This document shows positions 34,789 to 44,900 of a stretch of 64,000 nt of DNA, one piece after another. Under the pieces are notes generated by a model. The model searched no databases. It saw nothing but the letters and a program-made list of their open reading frames with translations, and was not told the DNA's origin. The stretch spans positions 35,930 to 99,929 of the forward strand of contig CAKQWA010000008.1 of the NCBI GenBank assembly GCA_934277945.1. The letters run 5' to 3'. The stretch's first letter is position 1. Each line of letters starts with the position of its first letter. This DNA is from an uncultured Alphaproteobacteria bacterium. Lineage in GTDB: Bacteria; Pseudomonadota; Alphaproteobacteria; CAAGCB01; CAG-977. A program made the translations under genes and the position numbers.

Positions 34789-35853
34789 GTGAATCAGACG
34801 CAAAAAACGGCTTTTTGGCTTTTGTTCACCGCGTGCGCTTTTTACGCGGTTTACGCTTTGCGCGACGTGCTTCTGCCTTTTGTCGCGGGATTTTTCATCG
34901 CGTATTTTCTGGAACCGCCGACCGCGAAACTGGAAAAGAAACTTCATTCGCGCGGGCTGGCTCTCGGCATTGTGACGGCGGCGGCTTTTCTTTCCGTTTT
35001 AGCCGTTTTACTGGTCGTTTTGCCGCTTTTGGAACGTCAAATCGTCATTTTCGCGCGCAACATTCCCGTGTACGCGGCTTTTTTGAAATCGCACATTGCG
35101 CCGGTTTTGGCGAAATTGAACGCCGCTTTCCCGCAACAGTTTGAAAACGTGCGCGCTTCCTTGGCGGAGCATCTGGCGGAGGGCTTTACGGTTCTCGGCG
35201 GCACGCTGAAACGGATTTTGTCGGGAAGCATGGCGGTGCTGAACGTTTTGTCGCTGATTGTCATCACGCCGTTCGTCGCGTTTTACCTTTTGCGCGATTG
35301 GGAGTTGATGAACAAAAATGTTTTGGGACTGATTCCGCGCGCCAAAGAAAAAACAATCCGCCTTTTACTGCGGCAAATCAACGGCATCATTTCGGGATTT
35401 GTGCGCGGGCAGGCGTCGGTTTGCCTGATTTTAGGCGTTTATTACGCCGTCGGGCTGACGCTGGCGGGGCTGGATTTGGGATTGCTGATCGGGCTGTTCA
35501 TCGGGCTGATTTGCTTTATCCCCTACGTCGGTTCGACAACGGGATTTTTGTTGAGCACGGGGCTTGCCGCCGTCCAGTTCGGACGCTGGGAGCGCGTGAT
35601 TCCCGTTGTGGTGATTTTCGCTTTGGGACAGATGGTCGAGGGGAATTTTCTGACCCCGAAACTGATCGGCGACAAAGTGGGACTGCATCCCGTGTGGGTG
35701 ATGTTCGCCTTGCTTGCGGGCGCGTCGCTGTTCGGCTTTTTGGGCGTGCTGATTGCCGTTCCCGTAGCGGCTGTCGCCGGCGTTCTGGTGCGCTTCGCCA
35801 TTAAGCAATACAAGGAAAGCGTCCTGTATGAAGACGCGGCGGACGGGCAATGA
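34789..35853 (+). CDS. AI-2E family (PerM-like) membrane transporter
   Basis: 354 residues starting at GTG 34789 (AAAGAGGG ribosome site). About eight hydrophobic helices in the UPF0118/AI-2E exporter pattern, with LPFVAGFFIAYFLEPP near the N-terminus, LSLIVITPFVAFYLLRDWE centrally, and a C-terminal GNFLTPKLIGDKVGLHPVWVMFALLAG. Family members export autoinducer-2 or act as Na+/H+ antiporters, but the role varies; in Alphaproteobacteria it travels with HdaA. The stop overlaps the hdaA start. Confidence 0.9.
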   Translation: MNQTQKTAFWLLFTACAFYAVYALRDVLLPFVAGFFIAYFLEPPTAKLEKKLHSRGLALGIVTAAAFLSVLAVLLVVLPLLERQIVIFARNIPVYAAFLKSHIAPVLAKLNAAFPQQFENVRASLAEHLAEGFTVLGGTLKRILSGSMAVLNVLSLIVITPFVAFYLLRDWELMNKNVLGLIPRAKEKTIRLLLRQINGIISGFVRGQASVCLILGVYYAVGLTLAGLDLGLLIGLFIGLICFIPYVGSTTGFLLSTGLAAVQFGRWERVIPVVVIFALGQMVEGNFLTPKLIGDKVGLHPVWVMFALLAGASLFGFLGVLIAVPVAAVAGVLVRFAIKQYKESVLYEDAADGQ

Positions 35854-36539
35854 ATCGGCAAGCGGTGAAAAACGCTCAACTGCATTTTAATTTGCAGACG
35901 CGCGTGCTGTTGGGGCGCGAGGATTTTTTTGTCGCGCCGTGCAACACGGAAGCCGTCCGTCTGGTCGATTCTTTGCCGGAAATGAACGCGGGCGCGTTGA
36001 TTTACGGCGGCGCGGGGAGCGGCAAAACGCATCTGGCGCATTTGTTTGCGGAAAACATCTTGAAAAAAACGGGCGAAAAAACCGCTTTTGTGAACGCGGA
36101 CGCGCTGACTCTCGACGCGTCGGAACGGATTTTGAACGGCGCGCGTTTCGCCGTTTTGGAAAACGCGGGGGCAGGGATCGGCGAAGAATATCTGTTTCAT
36201 CTGCTGAACGCCGCGCGCAACGCGAAAGGGTGCGTGCTGATTACCGCGCGCTTGCCGTACCGCGAATGGAATTTGCGTCTGCCGGATTTGATTTCACGCC
36301 TGTCCGCTTTGCCGAGCGCGGCGGTCGGTCTGCCCGACGACAACGCGATGCGCTATGTGTTGCTGAAAATGTTTTCGGACAGGCAGTTGCGCGTGTCTTC
36401 GGACGTGATAGAGTATCTGCTTAAACGCATCGAGCGTTCGTTTGCGGCGGCGCAAAAAGCGGTCGAGGCGGCGGACGAGTTGTCGCTGACGGAAGGCAAA
36501 AACATCACCGTTTCGCTGTTGAGCCGGTTATTTCATTAA
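35850..36539 (+). CDS. hdaA: DnaA-homologous regulator HdaA
   Basis: 229 residues: an AAA+ domain related to DnaA domain III, with Walker A YGGAGSGKTHL (52-62), and Walker-B-like FAVLENAGAGIGE, which lacks the canonical DExx. A C-terminal lid follows (LLKRIERSFAAAQKAVEAADELSL). It has no domain IV DNA-binding part, as expected for Hda. An N-terminal QLHFNLQTR motif resembles the clamp-binding QL-F peptide of HdaA. It promotes DnaA-ATP hydrolysis with the beta clamp (RIDA) to prevent re-initiation. ATG overlaps the PerM stop. Confidence 0.87.
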   Translation: MNRQAVKNAQLHFNLQTRVLLGREDFFVAPCNTEAVRLVDSLPEMNAGALIYGGAGSGKTHLAHLFAENILKKTGEKTAFVNADALTLDASERILNGARFAVLENAGAGIGEEYLFHLLNAARNAKGCVLITARLPYREWNLRLPDLISRLSALPSAAVGLPDDNAMRYVLLKMFSDRQLRVSSDVIEYLLKRIERSFAAAQKAVEAADELSLTEGKNITVSLLSRLFH

Positions 36540-36551
36540 AACAGAGCCGGT

Positions 36552-37772
36552 TTATTTCATTAAAATTGTGACAATCAGGCGGCGGCACAGGCTTTCCGAT
36601 TTCGGCGTAAAGCAGTCTTCCAGCGCCATTTTGGAAACGGTCGGCACCAGCAAAATTGCGCCTTTCGTCACGTCGTAAGTGACTTCGGGCGTTTTTTGGG
36701 CAACGTACATTGTCCCTTTTGCCGTCCACACGGTCGCTTTCGCCGTCACTTTCGCCGTTTCCTTGACGGTGTTCGCCGTGAAATCCGCCGTTGCGACGGA
36801 CGCGTCTTTGGCGGCGATTGCGGTTTGGACGGTCGCTTTCGCCGTTTCTTTCGCCACGAGCGTCCCGCCCGTCCACAAGTATTCCGGCGTGTTGTACAGC
36901 AGTTTTGCAAACAGTTTCATGCCCTGCCAAGCGGCAGAACCGGCGAGAATCGTTCCTTTGTAAGTGCCGTAGCCCAGCCCTTTGACACCGTAGTAAGTGC
37001 CGTAGCCCAGTCCTTTGACGCCGTAGTAAGTCCCGTAACCTAATCCTTTGACGCCGTAGTAAGTGCCGTAACCTAATCCTTTGACGCCGTAGTAAGTCCC
37101 GTAACCCAGTCCCTTAACGCCGTAGTAAGTGCCGTACCCCAGACCTTTCGCGCCGTAGTACGCGCCGCTTTTGAGTTTTTTCGCCGCCCAGACGGAGCCT
37201 TTGCCCGCGCCGATTGCGCCGTAATACGCGCCGTAGCCCAATCCCTTGCCGCCGTAAATTACGCCGTCCGCCAATCCTTTTCCCGTCAATTTCAAGCCGA
37301 GTTGCGTAAAGACGTAGGCTTCTTTCATGGCTTTCGGCGTGCCGACAGCCGCCTGATAAGCGGCTTCTTTCGCGTACAAAAGCGTGACTTTCCCCGCCGC
37401 CAAGGCGGTTTCCGCGGAATGTGTCGCGCCGTAATACATCGTTTCGCCCGTCCAAACGCCGACGCGTCCGAGCATCAGCGCGCCCTCTTTGGCGACCAGA
37501 GGCGTGTAAACGGCGGCGCCTTTTGTGATCCCCCACGCCGCTTTGCCCGTGAACACCGTCGTGTCATAGGCGACTTTCGGCGCGTACTTGTACATATTGT
37601 ACGCGATGAACCAAGACAAGCCGGCGGCTCCCTTGGTGATGTCGTAGGGCAGTAAAGCCAGTTCCTTGACCGCGCTCCCCATGTCCTCCTCGTGCGTTCG
37701 CTGTCTGACGGCGCATCCGGCAAGCAGGGAAACGCACAAAAAGGCGCAAGAGGCGCGGCGGCGAAACGTCAT
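36552..37772 (-). CDS. Lipoprotein with GLGYGTYYGVK tandem repeats
   Basis: 406 residues. Lipobox LAGC (Cys at about 20) after an Arg-rich signal peptide. The mature part is dominated by 11-residue G/A/Y/K-rich units without obvious beta-sheet hydrophobic pattern: five exact GLGYGTYYGVK copies plus GLGYGTYKGTI at residues 210-275, with weaker copies before (GLGYGAYYGAI, SGAYYGAK) and Ala/Thr/Lys-rich, amphipathic segments after (VKETAKVTAKATVWTAKGT). 11-residue periodicity resembles glycine-zipper or alpha-synuclein/apolipoprotein-like helices. I do not recognise the family. A distinct Ser/Cys-containing C-terminus (MALEDCFTPKSESLCRRLI) has two Cys that may bond. Probably outer-membrane associated; function unknown. 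Confidence 0.8.
   Translation of the reverse strand: MTFRRRASCAFLCVSLLAGCAVRQRTHEEDMGSAVKELALLPYDITKGAAGLSWFIAYNMYKYAPKVAYDTTVFTGKAAWGITKGAAVYTPLVAKEGALMLGRVGVWTGETMYYGATHSAETALAAGKVTLLYAKEAAYQAAVGTPKAMKEAYVFTQLGLKLTGKGLADGVIYGGKGLGYGAYYGAIGAGKGSVWAAKKLKSGAYYGAKGLGYGTYYGVKGLGYGTYYGVKGLGYGTYYGVKGLGYGTYYGVKGLGYGTYYGVKGLGYGTYKGTILAGSAAWQGMKLFAKLLYNTPEYLWTGGTLVAKETAKATVQTAIAAKDASVATADFTANTVKETAKVTAKATVWTAKGTMYVAQKTPEVTYDVTKGAILLVPTVSKMALEDCFTPKSESLCRRLIVTILMK
36948..37145 (-). repeat. Six 33-base tandem units inside the repeat lipoprotein
   Basis: Units begin at 37145, 37112, 37079, 37046, 37013 and 36980 (reading down the minus strand). Five encode GLGYGTYYGVK exactly, the sixth GLGYGTYKGTI. 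Differences between units are almost all at third codon positions (for example, GTG CCG versus GTC CCG-type changes), so protein-level selection or recent conversion is likely. The copy number could vary between strains. Confidence 0.95.
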
Positions 37773-37778
37773 GCTTGC

Positions 37779-38381
37779 TTAATCCGCAAACGTTTTCAGG
37801 AATTTCGCGGTGCAGGAAACGCGTTCGCAGGACGTGTATCTGCCGTTTTTGACAAAGCCCGAAATTTTCATCACGTCTTTGTCCTGCGTGTTGTAAAATC
37901 CGATGCCGTCGGCGGCTTTGCCGTTCGCGTTCGTTTCAAAAATCACGTCCGCGTCGTCGTTCGACGTGCATTTGACGCGCGTTGTTTTGTCTTTCGCCTG
38001 TGCGCCCGCGTAAGCGTAAGCCATCAGTTTGTTGAGTTTGATTTTCTTGCCCGACGTCACGCCGTCCAAAGCGACTTCCTTGTCCAGATATCCGGCGCAG
38101 TCCATGGACGCGAAAAGCGAATCGTTCGATTTGGAAGCGTTGATTTTCGCCGTCAGCGCGTCGTATTGCGCGGTCGCGATTTGCGCGTTGAAAGAGGGGG
38201 CTTTTGTTTTTTCCTTTTCGGGCGTTTTTTTCACCGCGGGCTTGGCTTTCGCCGTTTTTTTCGCGGCGACGGCGGGTTTTGTCTGCAAAGCGGCGGATTT
38301 CTGCGCTTCCGGAGCGGAGGCGCACGCGTTCAAAACAAGCAGGCTCAATGTGCAAAGCAGTAATTTTTTCATCTTCATCAT
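37779..38381 (-). CDS. Lipoprotein of unknown function with Lys/Ala/Pro-rich linker
   Basis: 200 residues. Lipobox LNAC (Cys at about 20), then an Ala/Lys/Pro-rich flexible segment (residues 25-60: KTAKAKPAVKKTPEKEK-like), then a C-terminal domain (about 65-200) with four cysteines (SMDCAGYL, VKCTSND, SCERVSCTAKF), probably a disulfide-stabilised fold. The GFVKNGRYTSCERVSCTAKFLKTF end is distinctive but not a family I know. It lies seven bases upstream of the repeat lipoprotein on the same strand, so both are probably one transcript and might act together at the envelope. Confidence 0.72.
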   Translation of the reverse strand: MMKMKKLLLCTLSLLVLNACASAPEAQKSAALQTKPAVAAKKTAKAKPAVKKTPEKEKTKAPSFNAQIATAQYDALTAKINASKSNDSLFASMDCAGYLDKEVALDGVTSGKKIKLNKLMAYAYAGAQAKDKTTRVKCTSNDDADVIFETNANGKAADGIGFYNTQDKDVMKISGFVKNGRYTSCERVSCTAKFLKTFAD

Positions 38382-38506
38382 CCCAAAGACTCAAAAAAAG
38401 GTTCAAGTTGATATAAGAATGAGCAATTCTTTTGCGAAAAGCAACACTTTTAGGTGTGTTTTTGTCAAAAATCGAACAATTTGAAAAATCCGCGTGAAAA
38501 TAAGCG

Positions 38507-38535
38507 TTGATAAATGGCGGCGGATTTCATAAAGT
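38507..38535 (+). promoter_or_regulatory. Promoter of proS
   Basis: TTGATA at 38507-38512, 17-base spacer, TAAAGT at 38530-38535; proS starts 39 bases later. A small hairpin AGTCC/GGACT lies around 38532-38547. Confidence 0.6.
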
Positions 38536-38574
38536 CCGTATCAGGACTCATTTTTAACAATACGGCAAATCATT

Positions 38575-39888
38575 ATGCGTTTATCCAGATATTTCTTACC
38601 GACCTTGAAGGAAAATCCCGTCGAGGCTCAAATCGTTTCCCACCGTTTAATGCTCCGCGCGGGCTTGATCCGTCAGGAAGCCGCCGGCATTTACGCTTTT
38701 CTGCCCATGGGCTACAAGGTGCTGCGCAAAATCGAGCAGATCATCCGCGAAGAACAGGACAGGGCGGGCGCGCAGGAACTGCTGATGCCGACTCTGCAAA
38801 ACGCTGATTTGTGGCGCGAAAGCGGACGCTATGACGCGTACGGTCCCGAAATGCTGCGCGTGACGGACAGGCACGAACGCATGCTGGTTTACGGTCCCAC
38901 CGCCGAGGAGGTCATTAACGACATCGCGCGCAAGGAAATCAAGAGTTACAAGGAATTGCCGAAAATCCTGTACAACATTCAATGGAAATTCCGCGACGAA
39001 GTGCGCCCCCGTTTCGGCGTGATGCGCGGCCGCGAATTTTTGATGAAAGACGCGTATTCGTTCGATTTGACGTACGAAGCGGCGAAACATTCCTACAACA
39101 AGATGTTCATTGCGTACCTGCGCACGTTCGCGCGGTGCGGCGTGCACGCCATTCCGATGAAAGCGTCGACGGGACCCATCGGCGGCGATTTAAGCCACGA
39201 ATTCATCGTTTTGGCGGAAACCGGCGAAGAACAGGTCTATTGCGACAAGCGGTATCTGGATATGGAAATCCCGTCCGAAGATATCGACTATGATTCGGAT
39301 TTGGAACCGGTTTACAATCAGTGGACAAGCCTGTATGCCGCGACGGAGGAAAAATACGACGAAAAGGAAGCGGCGGCGGTCGGCGACAATCTGTTGAGCG
39401 CGCGCGGCATTGAAGTCGGGCAGGTGTTCTATTACGGCAAAAAATATTCGACGCCGATGAACGCTTTCGTCACGGGCGAAGACGGCAAGCCCGTCTATTA
39501 CGAAGGCGGGTGCTACGGCATCGGCGTGACGCGCGTCATGGGGGCGATTATCGAAGCCAGCCACGACGACGCGGGCATCATCTGGCCCGAATCCGTCGCG
39601 CCGTTCAAAGTCGGCTTGATCAACTTGACGGCGGGCAAGGAAGTGTCCGACAAAGCGTGCGAAGATTTGTACCGCAAACTGAAAAACGCGGGCGTCGACG
39701 TTCTGTACGACGATCGCGACGAGCGCGCGGGCGTGAAATTTTCGACGATGGATTTGATCGGTCTGCCGTATCAGCTGGCGGTCGGTCCGCGCGGTTTGGA
39801 AAAGGGCGTGGTCGAAATCAAGAATCGCAAAACGGGCGAACGCGTCGAAATGTCCCCCGACGAAGCGGTCAATTTCCTGTCGAAATAA
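38575..39888 (+). CDS. proS: Prolyl-tRNA synthetase, short (alphaproteobacterial) form
   Basis: 437 residues, about 130 fewer than E. coli ProRS because the INS editing domain between motifs 2 and 3 is absent. Motif 1 region near LRAGLIRQEAAGIYAFLPMG, motif 2 RDEVRPRFGVMRGREFLMKDAYSFD, motif 3 GCYGIGVTRVMGAIIE, then the anticodon-binding domain. Without INS, mischarged Ala-tRNA-Pro must be cleared by a separate ProX-type deacylase, which is not in the window. It is followed by the lol genes after nine bases, a common alphaproteobacterial order. Confidence 0.96.
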   Translation: MRLSRYFLPTLKENPVEAQIVSHRLMLRAGLIRQEAAGIYAFLPMGYKVLRKIEQIIREEQDRAGAQELLMPTLQNADLWRESGRYDAYGPEMLRVTDRHERMLVYGPTAEEVINDIARKEIKSYKELPKILYNIQWKFRDEVRPRFGVMRGREFLMKDAYSFDLTYEAAKHSYNKMFIAYLRTFARCGVHAIPMKASTGPIGGDLSHEFIVLAETGEEQVYCDKRYLDMEIPSEDIDYDSDLEPVYNQWTSLYAATEEKYDEKEAAAVGDNLLSARGIEVGQVFYYGKKYSTPMNAFVTGEDGKPVYYEGGCYGIGVTRVMGAIIEASHDDAGIIWPESVAPFKVGLINLTAGKEVSDKACEDLYRKLKNAGVDVLYDDRDERAGVKFSTMDLIGLPYQLAVGPRGLEKGVVEIKNRKTGERVEMSPDEAVNFLSK

Positions 39889-39897
39889 GGATTGCCC

Positions 39898-41148
39898 ATG
39901 ATGTTTTCCGCTTTTGAACGGATGCTGGCGTGCCGCTACCTGCGGGCAAGGCGCAAAGAGGGCTTTGTGTCCGTCATTGCGGGGTTTTCGTTTTTGGGAA
40001 TCGCGCTGGGCGTGGCGACGCTGATTATCGTCATGTCCGTCATGAACGGCTTTCGTCAGGAATTGATTTCCCGCGTTCTCGGCATCAACGGGCATCTGGG
40101 CGTGTTTTCCGCGCAAAGCACCGTTCTGGCGGATTATGATTCTCTGGCGGAGCAAACGCGTCGCGTCGCGGGCGTGAAAGCCGTCGTCCCGATGATCGAG
40201 GGGCAGATTATGGTCACGTCGGAACGCGCGGCGCAAGGGGCGATCGTGCGCGGTCTGCGTCCCGAAGATTTCAATTCCCGCGCGATGTTGCGCGACAGCA
40301 TCGTTTCCGGCGCGTATGAGAAATTCGGCGCGCCCGAAACCGTTTTCATCGGCGAGCGACTGGCGCAGAAACTGGGCGTTTACGCGGGTGAGGAAATCAC
40401 GCTGATTTCGCCGAAAGGCACGGTCACGGCGTTCGGCACGGTGCCGCGTATGCGCGCCTATACGGTCGGCGGGCTGTTTTCTTTGGGAATGTACGAATAC
40501 GACGCGAATTTCATTTTTATGCCGATGAACGACGCGCAGACGTATTTCGACATGGACGGCGCGGTGACGAATTTGGAAGTGTTCACCGCTTCCCCCGACG
40601 ATGTGCATCCGGCGGCTCTCGCCGTGCAGTCGGCTTTGGGACCCAAGGTGCGCGTGTACGACTGGCAGCGCTCGAACGCCAGTTTCTTTAACGCGATTCA
40701 GGTCGAACGCAACGTCATGTTCCTGATTTTGACGCTGATTATTCTGGTCGCCGCGTTCAACATGATTTCGGGCTTGATTATGCTGGTCAAGGACAAGGGG
40801 CGCGACATCGCCGTTTTGCGCACGATGGGCGCGACAAGCGGCATGATTTTGCGCGTGTTCTTAATGAGCGGGGCTTTCGTCGGCACGGCGGGGACGGCGT
40901 GCGGCGTGTCGCTGGGCTTGCTCGTATGCCGGAATATCGAGAGAATCCGCAGATTTTTGGAAAGCCTGACGGGGACGGATTTGTTTTCGGCGGAGATTTA
41001 TTTTCTGTCGCGTCTGCCCGCGAAAGTCGACCCGATAGAAGTGTGCGCCGTCGTGCTGATGGCTTTGTTTTTGTCTTTTGCCGCGACGATTTATCCCGCG
41101 TGGCGCGCGGCGCGTCTGGATCCCGTGGAGGCGTTGAGATATGAGTGA
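39898..41148 (+). CDS. lolC: Lipoprotein-releasing permease LolC/LolE
   Basis: 416 residues from ATG 39898 (AAGGA seven bases before). One N-terminal helix (GFVSVIAGFSFLGIALGVATLIIVMSVMNGFRQEL pattern), a large periplasmic domain, and three C-terminal helices of the FtsX-like fold (NVMFLILTLIILVAAFNMISGLIMLVKDK, GRDIAVLRTMGATSGMILRVF). As only one LolC/E-type gene sits next to lolD, the complex may be a LolF-type homodimer, common in Alphaproteobacteria (inference). The end overlaps lolD by eight bases. Confidence 0.92.
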   Translation: MMFSAFERMLACRYLRARRKEGFVSVIAGFSFLGIALGVATLIIVMSVMNGFRQELISRVLGINGHLGVFSAQSTVLADYDSLAEQTRRVAGVKAVVPMIEGQIMVTSERAAQGAIVRGLRPEDFNSRAMLRDSIVSGAYEKFGAPETVFIGERLAQKLGVYAGEEITLISPKGTVTAFGTVPRMRAYTVGGLFSLGMYEYDANFIFMPMNDAQTYFDMDGAVTNLEVFTASPDDVHPAALAVQSALGPKVRVYDWQRSNASFFNAIQVERNVMFLILTLIILVAAFNMISGLIMLVKDKGRDIAVLRTMGATSGMILRVFLMSGAFVGTAGTACGVSLGLLVCRNIERIRRFLESLTGTDLFSAEIYFLSRLPAKVDPIEVCAVVLMALFLSFAATIYPAWRAARLDPVEALRYE

Positions 41149-41902
41149 AAACGCAATGCCCGTCAACGCCGCTTCAAGCGTGCCGGTTCTGACATTGAAA
41201 GACGTGCGCCGCTTTTACACGCAGGGACGCACGCTGATTGACGTTTTGCGCGGCGTGAACCTGTCCGTCGGGCAGGGCGAAACGGTCGCGCTTTTAGGAC
41301 CGTCCGGCGCGGGCAAATCGACCCTGCTTCATGTGACGGGACTGTTGGAATATCCCGACGAGGGCGAAGTCTTTTTCAACGGGATGCCGTGTTCGGACAT
41401 GAACGACGACACGCGCACGAAAATGCGCCGCGAATACTTGGGTTTCGTGTACCAAAGCCACAATCTTCTGCCCGAATTTTCCGCGCGCGAAAACGTGATG
41501 CTGCCGCAGATGATTGCGGGCGTGAAGAAAAAACAGGCGGCGGAGTACGCGGATTTTCTGCTGGAACGGATGGGGCTTCAAGACAGGCGCAAGCACCGTC
41601 CCGCGCAGTTGTCGGGCGGCGAGGCTCAACGCGTGGCGATCGCGCGGGCTTTGGCGAACAAGCCGCGGATGCTGCTGGCGGACGAGCCGACGGGCAACCT
41701 TGACCCGATTACGTCGGAAGCGGTGTTCGGCGTGCTGGTCGACATTGTGCGCGAAACGGGCTTGGCGGCGCTGATTGCGACGCACAATCCGGATTTGGCG
41801 GATCAAATGGATCGCAAGGTCGCGCTGAAAGACGGCAGGCTGGAAGAACTCGACACGCTGGGTTTAAGCGGCAGAATCGCTTTTAAACAACGCTTTATTT
41901 AA
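41141..41902 (+). CDS. lolD: Lipoprotein-releasing ABC transporter ATPase LolD
   Basis: 253 residues. Walker A GPSGAGKST, Q-loop YQSHNLLPEFSARENV, signature LSGGEAQRVAIARAL, Walker B MLLADEPTGNLDP and the LolD-specific VRETGLAALIATHNPDLA. It powers release of outer-membrane lipoproteins, the class that includes both lipoproteins just upstream at 36.5-38.4 kb. ATG overlaps the permease. Confidence 0.96.
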   Translation: MSENAMPVNAASSVPVLTLKDVRRFYTQGRTLIDVLRGVNLSVGQGETVALLGPSGAGKSTLLHVTGLLEYPDEGEVFFNGMPCSDMNDDTRTKMRREYLGFVYQSHNLLPEFSARENVMLPQMIAGVKKKQAAEYADFLLERMGLQDRRKHRPAQLSGGEAQRVAIARALANKPRMLLADEPTGNLDPITSEAVFGVLVDIVRETGLAALIATHNPDLADQMDRKVALKDGRLEELDTLGLSGRIAFKQRFI

Positions 41903-41913
41903 TCGGACGGAAC

Positions 41914-44900
41914 ATGGGCGAAGCGGCGGATTTCATTCATTTGCGCGTGCATACGGCATATTCTTTGCTGGAAGGCGCGATTAAAATCAAAATGGAGGAA
42001 AAGGAATCCAAGTTCGCCTTTGTCAAAGACAATTTGGTCGGTATGTGCGAACAGTTCCGTATGCCCGCCGTCGCCATGACCGACACGAACAATCTGTTCG
42101 GCGCGTTTGAAATGTCGCAGGCGTGCGCGTCGCACGGCATCCAGCCCATTATCGGCGAACAGGCGTATGTCGATTTGGGCGTGGACGAGCACCGCATGGG
42201 AAGCGTCAAGGACGTTTGCCGTCCGGACAGTCTGGTGCTGTTGGTGCAGAACGGCGTCGGCTACGACAATTTGCGCAAGCTCTCGAAAATCGCCTATATG
42301 GACACGCAGGCGCCCGCCGAACCGCACGTCGATTTCGACGCGCTGAAAAAACATTCCGAGGGCTTGATTTGCCTGACGGGAGGCTTGTCCGGCACGGTCG
42401 ACCGCCTGATTGTCGACGGCAAAAAGGATTTGGCAAAAGCCGCCTTGCAGAAACTGGCGGAAATCTTTCCCGACAGGCTGTACATCGAATTACAGCGTCA
42501 CGGTATCGTGCAGGAAAAAATCGCCGAGGAAACGCTGGTCGCGTGGGCGTACGAGATGAATCTGCCGCTGGTCGCGACGAACGAGGTTTTCTTTACGACA
42601 AGGGACGTGTACGAGGCGCACGACGCGCTGATTTGCATTTCGGAAAAAACGTACGTCGACGTGACCGACCGCCGCCGCCTGACCCCCGAACACTATTTCA
42701 AATCGCCGCAGGAAATGAAGGAATTGTTCTCCGATTTGCCCGAAGCGATTGAAAACACCGTGCAAATCGCGAAAAGATGCGGCTTTATGGTCGAATTTCA
42801 GCCGCCGGCACTGCCGCACTACAACTGCGGCAAGCGCGGGGAGGAACCTGCGGACGAAGCGCAGAAAGCCGCCGCGCGCAAGGAAATGGAAGATCTGATC
42901 CGCTGTTATTTTTCCGAAACGATGGACAAGAAAACGGGCGAGCCGGTCAGCGTGGAACAGCAGTTGGCGCAACGCACGTTCGGCGAACTGGCGGAAGCCG
43001 TCACCGTGCAGGAGCGCGCGAGGACGGGGCTTGAAAAACGCTTGGAAGCCCACGTCTACACGCCCGAAATGACCGATGAGGAGAAAAAGGCGGAACGGCA
43101 AAAATTCGTCGACCGTCTGGAATACGAACTGGGCGTCATCGTGCGCATGAAATTCCCCGGATACTTCCTGATCGTTTCCGACTTCATCCAATGGTCGAAA
43201 GCGAACGGCATTCCCGTCGGTCCCGGACGCGGTTCGGGCGCGGGCTCCGTCGTGGCTTGGTCGCTGACGATTACGGACTTGAACCCGCTTCGTTTCAGTT
43301 TGCTGTTTGAACGCTTTTTGAACCCCGAACGCGTCAATATGCCCGACTTCGACGTCGACTTCTGTCAGGACAGGCGCGGGGAAACAATCGCGTATATGCA
43401 GCGCACCTACGGCTTCGACAGCGTGGCGCAAATCATCACGTTCGGCAAACTGAACGCCAAAGCCGTCGTGCGCGACGTCGGACGCGTCATCGGATTGCCG
43501 TACCCCGTCGTCGACCGCATTTCAAAACTGATTCCCGACGACGTCGGCATTTGGCTGAAACAGGCGTTCGAGCAATCGCCCGATTTGCTCCAACAGGCGA
43601 AACAGGACGACAAAATCCAGCGGCTGCTTGATTTGGCGGTCAAATTGGAGGGGCTGTACCGCAACGCCTCGACGCACGCGGCGGGCTTGGTCGTGGGACA
43701 GACGGCTCTGGATGAAATCGTGCCGATTTACCGCGATCCGTCGTCCGATATGCCCGTCACGCAGTACAACATGAAATTCGTCGAATCGACCGGCTTGGTC
43801 AAATTCGACTTTTTGGGGCTGAAAACACTGACGGTCATTCAGGAAACCGTCAAACTGCTGAAAAACCGCGGCATCGACATTGATATGTCGTCCATTCCGC
43901 TGGACGACCGCCCGACGTTCGATTTGTTGCAGGACGCGCGCACGGACGGCGTGTTCCAGTTGGAAAGTTCGGGCATGAAAAAAGTCCTGCGCGACTTGGT
44001 GCCCGACGTTTTCGAGGATTTGATCGCCGTCATCTCGCTGTACCGCCCCGGTCCCATGGACAACATCCCCAGTTACATCGCCCGTAAAAAAGGCGCGGAA
44101 AAGCCCGATTATATGCATCCGTCGCTGGAAGGAATCCTGAAAGAAACCTACGGGATTATGATCTATCAGGAACAGGTGATGCAGATTGCGCAGAAAATGG
44201 CGGGCTACACAATGGGCGGCGCTGACGAACTGCGCAAGGTCATGGGGAAAAAGCAAAAGGAAAAAATTCCCGCACAGCGCGAAAAATTCACGACGGGCGC
44301 GGTGAAAAACGGCGTCGATCCCGATTTGGCGAAAAGCATTTTCGACCGCATGGAAGCGTTCGCGTCCTACGGGTTCAACAAATCGCACGCCGCCGCTTAC
44401 GCCTTGGTCACCTATCAGACGGCGTATCTGAAAGCGCATTATCCCGTCGAGTTCATGGCGGCGACCATGACGTACGAATCGGGCAACACGGACAAACTGG
44501 CGCAGTTCAAGCAGGAAGTCGTGCGCATGAAAATCGACCTGCTTCCGCCCGATGTCAACGCCGCGCAAACGCGGTTCAGCGTGCAGGACGGCAAAATCCG
44601 CTACGCTCTGTCGGCAATCAAGGGCGTCGGCGCCGCCGCGATGGACGCTTTGGTCGAAGAACGCGAAAAAAACGGCAAATTCAAGTCCTTGTCCGACTTC
44701 ATCCGCCGCCTCGACACCTCGAAAATCAACCGCAAGTGCGTCGAAAACATGATTAAAGCCGGCGCGCTCGATTCGCTGGACTCCCGCCGCGGCGTATTGT
44801 TTGAAAATCTGGACGTTTTAATGGCGTACGCCTCCGCCGCTTTGGAAGAGCGCAACAGCGCGCAAATCAGCCTGTTCGCCGGCGCGCCCGCGCAAAACGA

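Noticed and set aside
36948..37145. CRISPR-like array
   Set aside because: The 33-base periodicity has no unique spacers; the units are contiguous and encode an in-frame peptide repeat.
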